Source of the DNA: Fictibacillus enclensis
GTDB taxonomy: Bacteria; Bacillota; Bacilli; Bacillales; Fictibacillaceae
Reading direction: 5' to 3'
Assembly (NCBI RefSeq): GCF_001457035.1
Contig: NZ_KQ758617.1
Span: 372,001-436,000 of the forward strand
DNA: 64,000 bases
The position numbers and the translations under genes were made by a program. Numbering within the stretch: the first letter of the stretch is position 1; each line of letters opens with the position of its first letter. Below the pieces are notes generated by a model. That model worked only from the letters and a program-made list of their open reading frames with translations, was not told the DNA's origin and ran no database searches. Shown here one piece after another: positions 43,649 through 51,702 of this stretch.

Positions 43649-44461
43649 TCAGCTGTTTTTTTTGAAGCCGTAGTCTTCCAAGGTTTTTACGGTTGAAGGT
43701 TTTTGTAAGTATTGGTAAAACGCTTTTGCTTCTTTTTTGTGTTTGGTGTCTTTAATGATGCCGACGGGATAAACGATTGGACTGTGGGTCTTTGGATCAG
43801 CCGAAGCAACAATTTGTACTTTCTTTGAGATCAGGGCATCTGTTTTGTATACAACCCCGGCATCAACATTTCCGGTTTCCACATAGGAAAGAACCTGGCG
43901 AACATCTTTGGCATACACAAGCTTGGACTGTAGAGTATTCCAGAGCTTCATGTTTTTAAAGGATTCCTTGGCATAGGATCCGGCTGGCACGGCTTCAGGT
44001 GTTCCAATGGAAATCTTTTTTATGGAAGACTTCGAAAGATCGGTGAATGTCGAGATCTTTGCCTCTGAATCCTTCGGAACAACCAGTACAACATCATTAC
44101 CGACAAGGTTGATGCCTTCGCTCTTTTTAATCATTCCTTCCTTCACCAGCACATCAAACTTATCTTCTGCGGCGGAAAAGAATAAATCTGCAGGAGCACC
44201 TTGAGAAATTTGCTGCTGAAGGGTGCCGGAAGCTCCGAAATTGAAACGGAGCTTAACGTTTGAATGCTCTTTTTCATACGTTTTCTGTATGTCAGTCAGG
44301 GCATCTTTAAGGCTCGCGGCAGCAGAGATCGTCAGCTCTGTCGTTTTCTTGCTGCTTGCGTTTTTGTCGTTAGACGGATTCTCTCCGCAAGCGGACAAAA
44401 TTGAAAATAAAAAAAGAAAGAGAACGAGATAAACCGTTTTTTTCAAGTCCATATCCCTCAT
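43649..44461 (-). CDS. modA: Molybdate-binding lipoprotein ModA
   Basis: The 270-residue periplasmic-type binding protein is anchored by lipobox LSAC (Cys25). ModA features are ISAAASLKDALTDIQ, FNFGASGTLQQQISQGAPADLFFSA and VYKTDALIS. ATG 44461 is given; ATG 44452 is possible but very close to GAGGG. It is divergent from a YvgK-like regulator, as in B. subtilis yvgK-modA-modB, but here modA stands alone with no permease downstream. Confidence 0.88.
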   Translation of the reverse strand: MRDMDLKKTVYLVLFLFLFSILSACGENPSNDKNASSKKTTELTISAAASLKDALTDIQKTYEKEHSNVKLRFNFGASGTLQQQISQGAPADLFFSAAEDKFDVLVKEGMIKKSEGINLVGNDVVLVVPKDSEAKISTFTDLSKSSIKKISIGTPEAVPAGSYAKESFKNMKLWNTLQSKLVYAKDVRQVLSYVETGNVDAGVVYKTDALISKKVQIVASADPKTHSPIVYPVGIIKDTKHKKEAKAFYQYLQKPSTVKTLEDYGFKKNS

Positions 44462-44480
44462 TTCAAATAAAGTAAGTTTA

Positions 44481-44520
44481 TTATAACTTATTATAATTAG
44501 TTATAACTAGTTATAACTAA
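44481..44520. promoter_or_regulatory. Four tandem 10-bp repeats in the modA / yvgK-like control region
   Basis: Units TTATAACTTA, TTATAATTAG, TTATAACTAG and TTATAACTAA occupy 44481-44520 without gaps, placing four AGTTATAACT-like half-sites on one face of the helix. They are a candidate binding array for the divergent YvgK-like regulator. Confidence 0.6.
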
Positions 44521-44586
44521 GATATTAAGGCGAAAGACAATACATTTTCCCTAAAATTAGATACACTAATAACGTGGAGGGATCGT

Positions 44587-45492
44587 ATGGATAAACCAGT
44601 ATCATATACCATAGAAGAAGTAGCCGACCGGTTAAGAGTTTCAAAGCTTACCATCTATGATCTGATCAAAAAAGGCGAGCTGCCGGCTTATCGGGTCGGC
44701 AGGCAAATGCGAATTGATGACCAAGATCTTGAAACCTATAAAAATAGCTCAAAGACCGTGCAGAAGCCACAAAAAAGCCAGAAGCCTCCATTAAATAGAG
44801 AACAGCTGGTCATCAGCGGACAGGATATGGTGCTTGATTTTCTTGGCAAGCATTTAGAACCGAAGCTTGGCACGTCTCCTTTAAGGTGGTATACGGGCAG
44901 TCTGAACAGCTTAATGGCCATGTACCAGGGACAGTGCGATATTGTGAGCGTCCATTTATTTGATGGTGAAAGCGGGACCTATAACGTGCCTTATGTGAAG
45001 CGCATTTTAATCAGCGAACCTTTTGCCTTGATCAACCTGGTATGCAGAACTGCCGGCATTTATGTGAAAAAGGGGAATCCCCTTGGAATTAAAACCTGGA
45101 GTGATCTCGCCAAACCGGGTATAACCATCGTTAACCGTGAAAAGGGAGCGGGTGCACGGGTGCTGCTGGATGAACAGCTGAGGCTCGCCGGGCTATCCCG
45201 TGAATATATTTCAGGATACAACACCGAGTACACCAGCCATTTTTCAATTGCCTCTGCCGTTGCAGGCGGACAGGCGGATGCCGGGGTAGGAATTGAGAAT
45301 GTAGCCAAGATGGCTGAAGTGGATTTTATTCCCATGATCCAGGAACAATACGATCTGGTTGTGCTAAAAGACAACCGAAACCTCCTTAAGCTCGTGAGGG
45401 ACACCATCACTTCACACGAATTTCAAACCCAGGTTAGCCAGTTAAAAGGCTATAACCTGCACCTCTCAGGAGAAATTGTATATGAAACCTAA
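44587..45492 (+). CDS. yvgK: Excisionase-type HTH / ModA-like sensor regulator (YvgK-like)
   Basis: The 301-residue protein has an N-terminal MerR/excisionase HTH (YTIEEVADRLRVSKLTIYDLIKKGELPAYRVGRQMRI, about 7-50) joined to a PBP-like domain (about 70-300, DIVSVHLFD, GAGARVLLDEQL, AVAGGQADAGVGIENVA). This layout senses molybdate-like ligands in one-component fashion. It is divergent from modA with repeat iterons between. GGAGGG precedes ATG 44587. Confidence 0.85.
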   Translation: MDKPVSYTIEEVADRLRVSKLTIYDLIKKGELPAYRVGRQMRIDDQDLETYKNSSKTVQKPQKSQKPPLNREQLVISGQDMVLDFLGKHLEPKLGTSPLRWYTGSLNSLMAMYQGQCDIVSVHLFDGESGTYNVPYVKRILISEPFALINLVCRTAGIYVKKGNPLGIKTWSDLAKPGITIVNREKGAGARVLLDEQLRLAGLSREYISGYNTEYTSHFSIASAVAGGQADAGVGIENVAKMAEVDFIPMIQEQYDLVVLKDNRNLLKLVRDTITSHEFQTQVSQLKGYNLHLSGEIVYET

Positions 45493-45493
45493 C

Positions 45494-45536
45494 TAAACCC
45501 AGATATCCGTTCAACGGAAATCTGGGTTTTTATTTT
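45494..45536 (+). terminator. yvgK-like terminator
   Basis: AACCCAGAT (45496-45504) pairs with ATCTGGGTT (45520-45528) with an inner TCCGTT/AACGGA, followed by a T-run. Confidence 0.82.
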
Positions 45537-45576
45537 GTTTTATGAACTTAAGGAAGAGTTAAGCTTGCTTCTCTAA

Positions 45577-45732
45577 ACTATCCATAACGGTGGTTCAAGC
45601 AGGAATGGTTTTTCTGGAAGTGATCCTGCACTTACGCCACAAAGCCTTGAAAAGATGGTCAAAGCAGGAGAGATTAAATATTTCTTAATTTCAGGAGGCA
45701 GCAACCGCCGAATGGGAGGCAGAGGGAATTAG
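45577..45732 (+). pseudogene. C-terminal fragment of a YkcB-type glycosyltransferase
   Basis: The frame TIHNGGSSRNGFSGSDPALTPQSLEKMVKAGEIKYFLISGG then NRRMGGRGN and a stop has no start codon and begins after an in-frame TAA. It resembles the extracytoplasmic Gly-rich C-terminal domain of GT39-type membrane glycosyltransferases such as YkcB. The rest of the gene is missing, so this is a remnant. A small hairpin (45772-45795) follows. Confidence 0.5.
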
Positions 45733-45894
45733 GAGGACTTTTTTAATTTGGTTGAGAAACTTCCCGTGAAATCACCCTCAAAAGAGGGGGTTTTTCGCTC
45801 TATTTTCTCAACATGGAAATGTCGAATTTTGCTACTAATGGAGTATATTTTGATTTATCATGGGGGGAGAAACGATTATTTAGGAGTGAAAGAC

Positions 45895-46077
45895 ATGAGC
45901 CCGGTTTTGAATCAAGAATTAATAGAATTAATTGAACATAAGCGTGATGAAATGATTCATTCAGCCAGGGAGACGGGTTTTCAAAGTGTAGAAACGATTA
46001 CTCGTGGAAATGAGCTAAATGAACTACTAAACTGCTATCAAAAGCTGCTATCCATTCCAACCCATAATAAAATGTAG
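45895..46077 (+). CDS. Spo0E-like aspartyl-phosphate phosphatase
   Basis: A 60-residue two-helix protein, LNQELIELIEHKRDEMIHSARETGF then ITRGNELNELLNCYQKLL, with the Spo0E-type signature around TRGNELNELLN (S/T-x-x-L-D-like, here with Asn). Spo0E family phosphatases remove phosphate from Spo0A and delay sporulation. ATG 45895 follows AGGAGTG at 6 nt. It lies upstream of a peptide-receptor-like regulator. The last acidic residue is Asn rather than Asp, so activity is uncertain. Confidence 0.75.
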   Translation: MSPVLNQELIELIEHKRDEMIHSARETGFQSVETITRGNELNELLNCYQKLLSIPTHNKM

Positions 46078-46184
46078 CCTTCTTTTACATAGTTTTGATT
46101 TGCGAAGTGGCTGCCTGGTATAAGTTGTGGTAATATTTCTACTAGGAAAATATTATCTGCTCTGAAAATTTAAGGGGGAAGCCA

Positions 46185-47435
46185 TTGATCGACGGCAAGA
46201 AAGTATTCTTTTACAGAATCAAAAAGGGATTAACACAAAAGGCAGCTTGTGAGGGGATTTGCTCGGTTTCTTATTTAAGTAAAATTGAAAACAACAGCAT
46301 AACCCCAAGTCCGGAAATTCTGGAATTGTTATGTGAGCGTCTGGGTATTGAATATTCTTATGTTAGTGAAGAAGCCATAAATAATCTGAAGAAGGAAATG
46401 CATGTCTGGTATAAGGACATAAAATATAGAAATAAAGAAGCGGCTGACCAAAAGTTTAATCATTTTCAATCGCGTATCATGAATATGGATGACACAGGAT
46501 TGATTCATCTATTCATGGCAATGTCAGCTCGCTATTATATTTTTATTAATGATATGGTGAATGCCAAAAGATTATTGGACAAATTAAATGAAGTAAGAAA
46601 AATATCGACGTCCGAAATTCAATACTACACCATTCAGTTTACAGGACATTATGAATATTTACAAAATAATTACAAAACATCATTGGATTATTTTAAACAA
46701 GCCTATCTTTTATCGAGAAAACTTGGAATACAAGATGAAGAATTATTTTATTTGATGGGAAATATTAGTACAAGACTCGGATATTTTTCCCAATCGATAT
46801 ATTATATTAAAACAGCGCTTGAAATTTTTAATGCAGATGCTAATTTTGCCCGCAGCATTGATTGTCATATCCTACAAGGTATGAATTATAGCCGTTTAAG
46901 GGATTTTGAAACAGCTCATTCGCATTATACTATAGCACTAAATGCATCACACTTTAATCCAGCTTTACAAGGCATGTTGTCAACCGTCCTGCATAATCTT
47001 GGTCATTCCTATTTACAGGCTGAGCAATATGAAGAAGCACTTTCGGTTTCAAAAAAAGGTCTCCGAGAGAAGAAAGGGGAAAATATAGGTAATACGATTT
47101 GTCTCATTGCTGATATATATTACCATACAAATAGATGTAAGGAAGCTATGTTGTGGGTGCGAAAGGGATACCAAGCAATCAATAATGAAGCAGTAACCCC
47201 AACGTATCTTCGGCTAAAGACGCTGGAATTCAAAATAAATGATCAAATTCATGATGAAGCTTATCAGCAGTTTATCGAAGAGGAAGCATTGCCATTTTTG
47301 GAAAAGACGCAGGACCGGCTGCATCTGATCGAAATGTATGAAGAGCTGGCTGCTTATTACTCGGCAAAGTTTTCTTATAAAAATGCCAACCACTATTATG
47401 CAAAAGTAAATCAGTTGTATAAAGAATACCTATAG
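46185..47435 (+). CDS. XRE-TPR regulator of the RRNPP (NprR/PlcR-like) type
   Basis: The 416-residue protein has an N-terminal HTH (YRIKKGLTQKAACEGICSVSYLSKIENNSITPSPEILELLCERLGI, about 8-55) and TPR repeats (about 100-400). This layout belongs to peptide-pheromone receptors that act as transcription factors. TTG 46185 is 6 nt after AAGGGGG. The gene is visibly richer in A+T than its neighbours, suggesting transfer. A terminator follows at once, so no cognate peptide gene lies downstream. Confidence 0.82.
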   Translation: MIDGKKVFFYRIKKGLTQKAACEGICSVSYLSKIENNSITPSPEILELLCERLGIEYSYVSEEAINNLKKEMHVWYKDIKYRNKEAADQKFNHFQSRIMNMDDTGLIHLFMAMSARYYIFINDMVNAKRLLDKLNEVRKISTSEIQYYTIQFTGHYEYLQNNYKTSLDYFKQAYLLSRKLGIQDEELFYLMGNISTRLGYFSQSIYYIKTALEIFNADANFARSIDCHILQGMNYSRLRDFETAHSHYTIALNASHFNPALQGMLSTVLHNLGHSYLQAEQYEEALSVSKKGLREKKGENIGNTICLIADIYYHTNRCKEAMLWVRKGYQAINNEAVTPTYLRLKTLEFKINDQIHDEAYQQFIEEEALPFLEKTQDRLHLIEMYEELAAYYSAKFSYKNANHYYAKVNQLYKEYL

Positions 47436-47436
47436 A

Positions 47437-47478
47437 ATGAAGGAGAAAAACAAACCTGTTTTTCTCCTTCATTTTTTA
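47437..47478 (+). terminator. Terminator of the XRE-TPR gene
   Basis: GAAGGAGAAAAACA (47439-47452) pairs with TGTTTTTCTCCTTC (47457-47470), followed by T6. Confidence 0.85.
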
Positions 47479-48126
47479 TGCGGAAATGTTTGGCTGTATG
47501 GACCGGCTTTTCTTTCTCCGAAGGTGCCATTCCGCCCATCCGAGGTTAACCGCCATTGAAAAATAGATGGACAGTGGGAACGATAAAGAGATAGGCAGGC
47601 CAGCCAGGGTAAGCAGCGGAAGAAAAACACGGAATGTCACAAAAACGAGTGTCACAGCATAACTGCGAAGCATCCATTCCTGATGGCTGGTCACCTTTTT
47701 TTCGCGGATTCGCTTCAAGCCGACAAAAGCGGTCATAAACCAGGCCACATCCAGAACAATAAATCCGATCGAAGAGGCAAGACCGCCTGTGGCATACAAC
47801 GCCAGATAAATGCCAGCCGGGACACTGACGAAAATGGATATCCCATAGATTCTGCCCATGATTCTGTGGACAGAAATCACCTTCCGGCTGGACCTTAAGA
47901 ATTGAAAGGGACCTGTAAGCAAGGCGATGGATCCAGTGGCGATGTGTACAAAGAAAAAGACCTGCCACGTGTTGTAAGGAAATCCGGGAATCGAAAGTTT
48001 CCCCGAAACAATCCCTGCCTGTTTTGGCCCAAAGACCAGATATTGAACAACGATATACGCAATAAAAAGAGCAACGATTACATAACAACCTGCTACAGCA
48101 TAATTCTTTCTCGTTCGCCCTGTCAC
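47476..48126 (-). CDS. DUF2306 family membrane protein
   Basis: The 216-residue protein has seven hydrophobic segments and histidines in FFFVHIATGSIAL, VHRIMGRIYG and SHQEWMLRSYAVTL, the DUF2306 pattern that suggests heme or metal contact. Function is unknown. GTG 48126 follows GGGAGGG. A terminator upstream separates it from the cupredoxin gene on the same strand. Confidence 0.8.
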   Translation of the reverse strand: MTGRTRKNYAVAGCYVIVALFIAYIVVQYLVFGPKQAGIVSGKLSIPGFPYNTWQVFFFVHIATGSIALLTGPFQFLRSSRKVISVHRIMGRIYGISIFVSVPAGIYLALYATGGLASSIGFIVLDVAWFMTAFVGLKRIREKKVTSHQEWMLRSYAVTLVFVTFRVFLPLLTLAGLPISLSFPLSIYFSMAVNLGWAEWHLRRKKSRSIQPNISA

Positions 48127-48185
48127 AAAAGCCCTCCCTCTTTTTTGTTATAGATTACCATATAATGTATATAAATGGAATATGA

Positions 48186-48218
48186 CAAAAAAGAAAGCAT
48201 TCAGCTTCGAATGCTTTC
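48186..48218 (-). terminator. Cupredoxin gene terminator
   Basis: GAAAGCATTC (48193-48202) pairs with GAATGCTTTC (48209-48218), followed on the minus strand by T6. Confidence 0.82.
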
Positions 48219-48225
48219 CATTGAA

Positions 48226-48672
48226 TCAATCAACGACCAGATAGGCAATCATGGGACCGTTGTGGGAAATATCTGCGTGTGTTTTACAGATCAGCCGGTA
48301 GATGCCCTCCTTTTTAAAGCGAAGATGCAGGACCGTTTCCTTGCCTTTTACCACGTTGCCCTTCACATTCGTTCCCTCGATGTAAAAAGGATGTGCTTTG
48401 CCGTTTACACCATAAATGCTCAAGGTCACCGGCTGATCACGCGGGATATAAATCGTCCCTGGATCCCAGCGGTAGGCTTCAATCTCTTTTCCGTTATCCA
48501 GCGTAGATTTGAATTCCCCTGTGACCATGTTAATGGTCAGCCGCTTTGCATTGGCCGGTGATCCCGTCGTTTCAACAGCATCAGGCTTTACAACATACCA
48601 CGTGCCAAGTCCGATACAAATACATAAAATAAACAATAAAATCCATTTTCTCGGAACAAACCATATTTTCAA
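48226..48672 (-). CDS. Membrane-anchored cupredoxin-domain protein
   Basis: The 148-residue protein has an N-terminal membrane helix (about 10-27) and one extracellular cupredoxin domain. Putative copper ligands are His in GKAHPFYI, then Cys and His in LICKTHAD and Met in GPMIAY, the blue-copper spacing. TTG 48672 after GGAGGTG is preferred over an ATG 15 nt upstream without a site. Electron-transfer or copper-sensing roles are both possible. Confidence 0.78.
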   Translation of the reverse strand: MKIWFVPRKWILLFILCICIGLGTWYVVKPDAVETTGSPANAKRLTINMVTGEFKSTLDNGKEIEAYRWDPGTIYIPRDQPVTLSIYGVNGKAHPFYIEGTNVKGNVVKGKETVLHLRFKKEGIYRLICKTHADISHNGPMIAYLVVD

Positions 48673-48813
48673 ATGTTCCACCTCCATCAGCTTGTCTTTA
48701 GACTATATGTGGACAGGATGGATTTCTTGTTAAAAAAATAGAGGGGAAGCGCAAAGGACAACCCTTTTACAAGAAGAATAGTTAAAGGAATACGGAAAAA
48801 AGGGATGAGATAA

Positions 48814-49197
48814 ATGGAAAAGGCGATGAAGGAACAGATGAGAGAGCTGGAGGAGAGCCATTTGCGGCCCGATGTTCGAACTTCATTCGAAAAGCTGGAT
48901 GAACTGCTTGCCGATGACTTCATGGAATTCGGCAGTACCGGTTCTCCCATACGAAAGGAAGATTGTTTGACAGGAGATCTTGATGTGGATGATTTTTCTC
49001 TTTTAAATTTTGAAGCTCGGCTGCTGGCGCCTGACATCGTATTAACGACGTATATCATCCGTAACCGGACAAAAGACCGAAACACATTGAGGAGTTCCTT
49101 ATGGAAGCACATGGAGGGGAGATGGCAGCTTTATTTTCACCAGGGGACTGTAACTCCGTTGGATCCTTCAGATTCAGCTATTCATTTTAAACCATAA
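48814..49197 (+). CDS. DUF4440 / NTF2-like protein
   Basis: The 127-residue SnoaL/NTF2-type fold has the DUF4440 pattern ELEESHLRPDVRTSFEKLDELLADDFMEFGSTG and a C-terminal WQLYFHQGTVTP. Family members are small enzymes or binding proteins; no catalytic role is assignable. ATG 48814 is used; ATG 48826 is an alternative. It is monocistronic and ends at a bidirectional terminator. Confidence 0.8.
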   Translation: MEKAMKEQMRELEESHLRPDVRTSFEKLDELLADDFMEFGSTGSPIRKEDCLTGDLDVDDFSLLNFEARLLAPDIVLTTYIIRNRTKDRNTLRSSLWKHMEGRWQLYFHQGTVTPLDPSDSAIHFKP

Positions 49198-49233
49198 AAA
49201 AGGATGGACCTCCAGGAGGCCATCCTTTTGTAG
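49196..49233. terminator. Bidirectional terminator
   Basis: AAAAGGATGG pairs with CCATCCTTTT with an inner CCTC/GAGG pair, between the DUF4440 gene and the convergent SurA-N lipoprotein. Confidence 0.83.
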
Positions 49234-49238
49234 TGCAG

Positions 49239-50009
49239 TTAGATTTTCACATTAATCTTGGCGTTCTTTTTCAGATCTTGAACTTTTTTAACGAGTTTTT
49301 CCTGCTGCTTTTGTTGTTCAAGCTGCTGTTTGATTTGAGGTTTTACTTCTTCTAGTTTTGGTGCTTTTTGATCTTTTCCTGTACTTTGCTTAGCATATTT
49401 GTTGTAGTAATCCTGAATTTCCTTGTCTGACACTTTGTCAGCAGGAACTTCTTTTTTAATATATTTTTGGGAAGCAATGCCGTCCGCAATTTGTCCCTTA
49501 AGATCTGACTCGCTCAGGTTCGCTTGTTTAAGAGCGGCTGCGAATTTCTTTTCATCTTTATATTGCTTTTTGGTTTGAGACAACTGATCGTTCACTTCTT
49601 TATCTGATGCTTTGTATCCTTTTTTCTCTGCATCCTGTAGGATAAGGGATTGTCCAATCAGGCTTTCAACCGTCTGGTCTTTAATTTGCTTTGCAGCGTC
49701 TTTGGAGGAAGGGTCTTGTCCCATTTGCTGCATTTGCATTTGTGAAGAAGAAAGCGCCATGTTGTAATCCTTGCCGATGATCTTCTCATCATTTACCGTG
49801 GCTACTACTTTCTTGTCATCCACTTTTTGTGCATCCATTTTCTTCTGCATTTCTTTCATTTGCTCTTCTTGCTTTTTCTGATTTTCGGCTTGAGATGTTT
49901 TTGCCTTGTCTTTACTATCTGAAGCCTTTTTGTCTTTATCATCCGAACCGCAAGCTGTCAATGCGATGGCAAGCATTGCGATCATTAGTATTGAAATAAT
50001 CTTTTTCAT
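49239..50009 (-). CDS. SurA N-domain lipoprotein without a PPIase domain
   Basis: The 256-residue lipoprotein has signal MKKIISILMIAMLAIALTAC (lipidated Cys20), a Lys/Glu-rich linker (about 22-75) and a SurA/PrsA N-terminal chaperone-like domain (about 80-235, VVATVNDEKIIGKDYNMAL, ESLIGQSLILQDAEKKG). No parvulin insert is present, unlike PrsA. A periplasm-equivalent folding role is inferred. ATG 50009 follows AAGGAGTG. It lies downstream of the permease gene on the same strand. Confidence 0.83.
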   Translation of the reverse strand: MKKIISILMIAMLAIALTACGSDDKDKKASDSKDKAKTSQAENQKKQEEQMKEMQKKMDAQKVDDKKVVATVNDEKIIGKDYNMALSSSQMQMQQMGQDPSSKDAAKQIKDQTVESLIGQSLILQDAEKKGYKASDKEVNDQLSQTKKQYKDEKKFAAALKQANLSESDLKGQIADGIASQKYIKKEVPADKVSDKEIQDYYNKYAKQSTGKDQKAPKLEEVKPQIKQQLEQQKQQEKLVKKVQDLKKNAKINVKI

Positions 50010-50138
50010 TATTTCACTCCTTTCAAAATTGCCCTTGGGGCGAATTATAACGGATTTGGCGTGAAAATGGAAATGAAACAGGAATTTGTTTTGCAAATGT
50101 AAAGAAGAAGACCCACTCTTGGAGCCTTCTTCTTACAG

Positions 50139-51551
50139 TCAGATCAAGAACATGGCGACAATAGTGGTCACCACGAGACCAATCGCAACAGGGAGCAGGT
50201 TTCTTCTGGCAAGTTCGAAAGGATCGACTCCGCAGATGGCCGCTGCGGGAATCAGGGCCCATGGCACCAGCGTGCCTCCGCCAACCCAAATGGCCGCGAT
50301 TTGACCGAGGGCGGTCAAGGTAGCCGCTCCAGCACCAATAGCATGGGCAAACAGTGCAGCAATGGACCCGGCAAGCGATATACCGGAGAAGCCCGAGCCG
50401 TCGAGACCGGTGATGGCCCCAACACCCGTTAAAGTGACTGCACCGATTTCCTTAGTCATTGGAACAACTGATGCGAGTGATACACCTAGGTCGTTCACAA
50501 TTCCGTGAGAGTGTTTGGGCAGAAGGTTCCCAATGATGGTGTTAAATCCGGCATCACCCAGGTAAAAGAAGGCAGCAATCGGGATAACGGGACCAAAGAC
50601 TTTAAAACCGAACTGAAAGCCTTCAATAAGATAGCTTGTTGTTTTCTCCAGTCCTTTTCCTTTGTGCCCTGCCATCGAGATGAGAAGCAGAATGACAACA
50701 GAGGTTCCTCCGATCAGTGCGGTCGCTTCGCCGCCCTGTAGTTGAAATAAATACATGGCGACAACATCCAGGGCAAATAAAACAGGAACGAGTAACGCGA
50801 AAAAGCGTTTTTGGCTGGAGGAAAGCAATGCAGGGTCTCCATTTTGAAGAGTGCTTTCCTTGGAGGAAGCGGCAGCCGTGGCCAATCCTGTGCCGCTTGT
50901 GAGCTTGCCGTTTTTTAAATCACGCTTTAAAAAGTAGAAGGCACAAACGGTCGTTACAGCACCCATGACGATAACCAGAGGGATACTGGCATGGATGACC
51001 TGGCTGACGGGGAGGCCGGCAGCGTCTGCCGTCAGTTTGGGTGCGCCCTGAATGACAAAGTCGCCGGACAATGCGATCCCGTGTCCGAAGAGGTTCATGG
51101 CCATGGCCACACCGAGAGCAGGAAGTCCGGCCCGGATGGCAACCGGAAGCAGAACGGCTCCCATCAAAGCAACGGCGGGAGATGGCCAAAAGAAGAAGGA
51201 AATAACCATCATGAGCAGGCCGATCGTCCAATACGCGAGGGCCGGCGAGCGTATGAGCTTTGAAAAAGGCGAAATCATGACATCATTAATCCCTGTAACA
51301 GTTAGTGTTTTACTCATGGCCACAATGATTGAGATGACGAGGATCGTGGAGAGCAGCTCGGTTATGGCATAGGCGAAGCTGTTGAAGATGCTGCTTACCG
51401 AGGCGCTTAAAGAGCTTGTAGCAGTCAGTGCAATCAAGAAAATCCCCAAAATGCAAATGAGGGTTGTATCTCTCCTTGCGACCATAAAGCCGATGATGAA
51501 AAAGATAAAAAGGACATAAATCCAATGAAGTGCTGTTAGCTCAACGCCCAT
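50139..51551 (-). CDS. Large permease of unknown substrate (YhfA/DcuC-like)
   Basis: The 470-residue membrane protein has about twelve hydrophobic segments and central repeats GHGIALSGDFVIQGAPKLTADAAG and ITGLDGSGFSGISLAGSIAALFAHAIGAG. Glycine-rich hairpins of this kind occur in DcuC/GntP-type carboxylate carriers of the ion-transporter superfamily; B. subtilis YhfA is similar in size. The substrate is not assignable. ATG 51551 follows AGGGAGAG. It is read toward the SurA-N gene. Confidence 0.65.
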   Translation of the reverse strand: MGVELTALHWIYVLFIFFIIGFMVARRDTTLICILGIFLIALTATSSLSASVSSIFNSFAYAITELLSTILVISIIVAMSKTLTVTGINDVMISPFSKLIRSPALAYWTIGLLMMVISFFFWPSPAVALMGAVLLPVAIRAGLPALGVAMAMNLFGHGIALSGDFVIQGAPKLTADAAGLPVSQVIHASIPLVIVMGAVTTVCAFYFLKRDLKNGKLTSGTGLATAAASSKESTLQNGDPALLSSSQKRFFALLVPVLFALDVVAMYLFQLQGGEATALIGGTSVVILLLISMAGHKGKGLEKTTSYLIEGFQFGFKVFGPVIPIAAFFYLGDAGFNTIIGNLLPKHSHGIVNDLGVSLASVVPMTKEIGAVTLTGVGAITGLDGSGFSGISLAGSIAALFAHAIGAGAATLTALGQIAAIWVGGGTLVPWALIPAAAICGVDPFELARRNLLPVAIGLVVTTIVAMFLI

Positions 51552-51702
51552 ATCTTTTCTCTCCCTTCCGATTCATGTACCGGGCCAATGGACAGCCGCC
51601 CGGTGATTACTAACAGAATATGTAGGGAATGAAAAGTGGTGAGATAAAAAGCTTTCCAAAGATATGGGAACCGATTATAATGGGCACCAAAGCGAGGTAG
51701 TT

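Larger units (their letters stand above)
45493..45894. other. 402-nt region without an intact gene
   Basis: It contains the yvgK-like terminator, the glycosyltransferase fragment (45577-45732), and a CCCTC-AAAA-GAGGG hairpin followed by T5 (about 45773-45794). Then comes the leader of the Spo0E-like gene. Nothing else was recognised. Confidence 0.4.

Noticed and set aside
50106-50136. Terminator after the permease gene
   Set aside because: AAGAAGAAG/CTTCTTCTT stem is present, but the following T-run is weak and the SurA-N gene may be co-transcribed.
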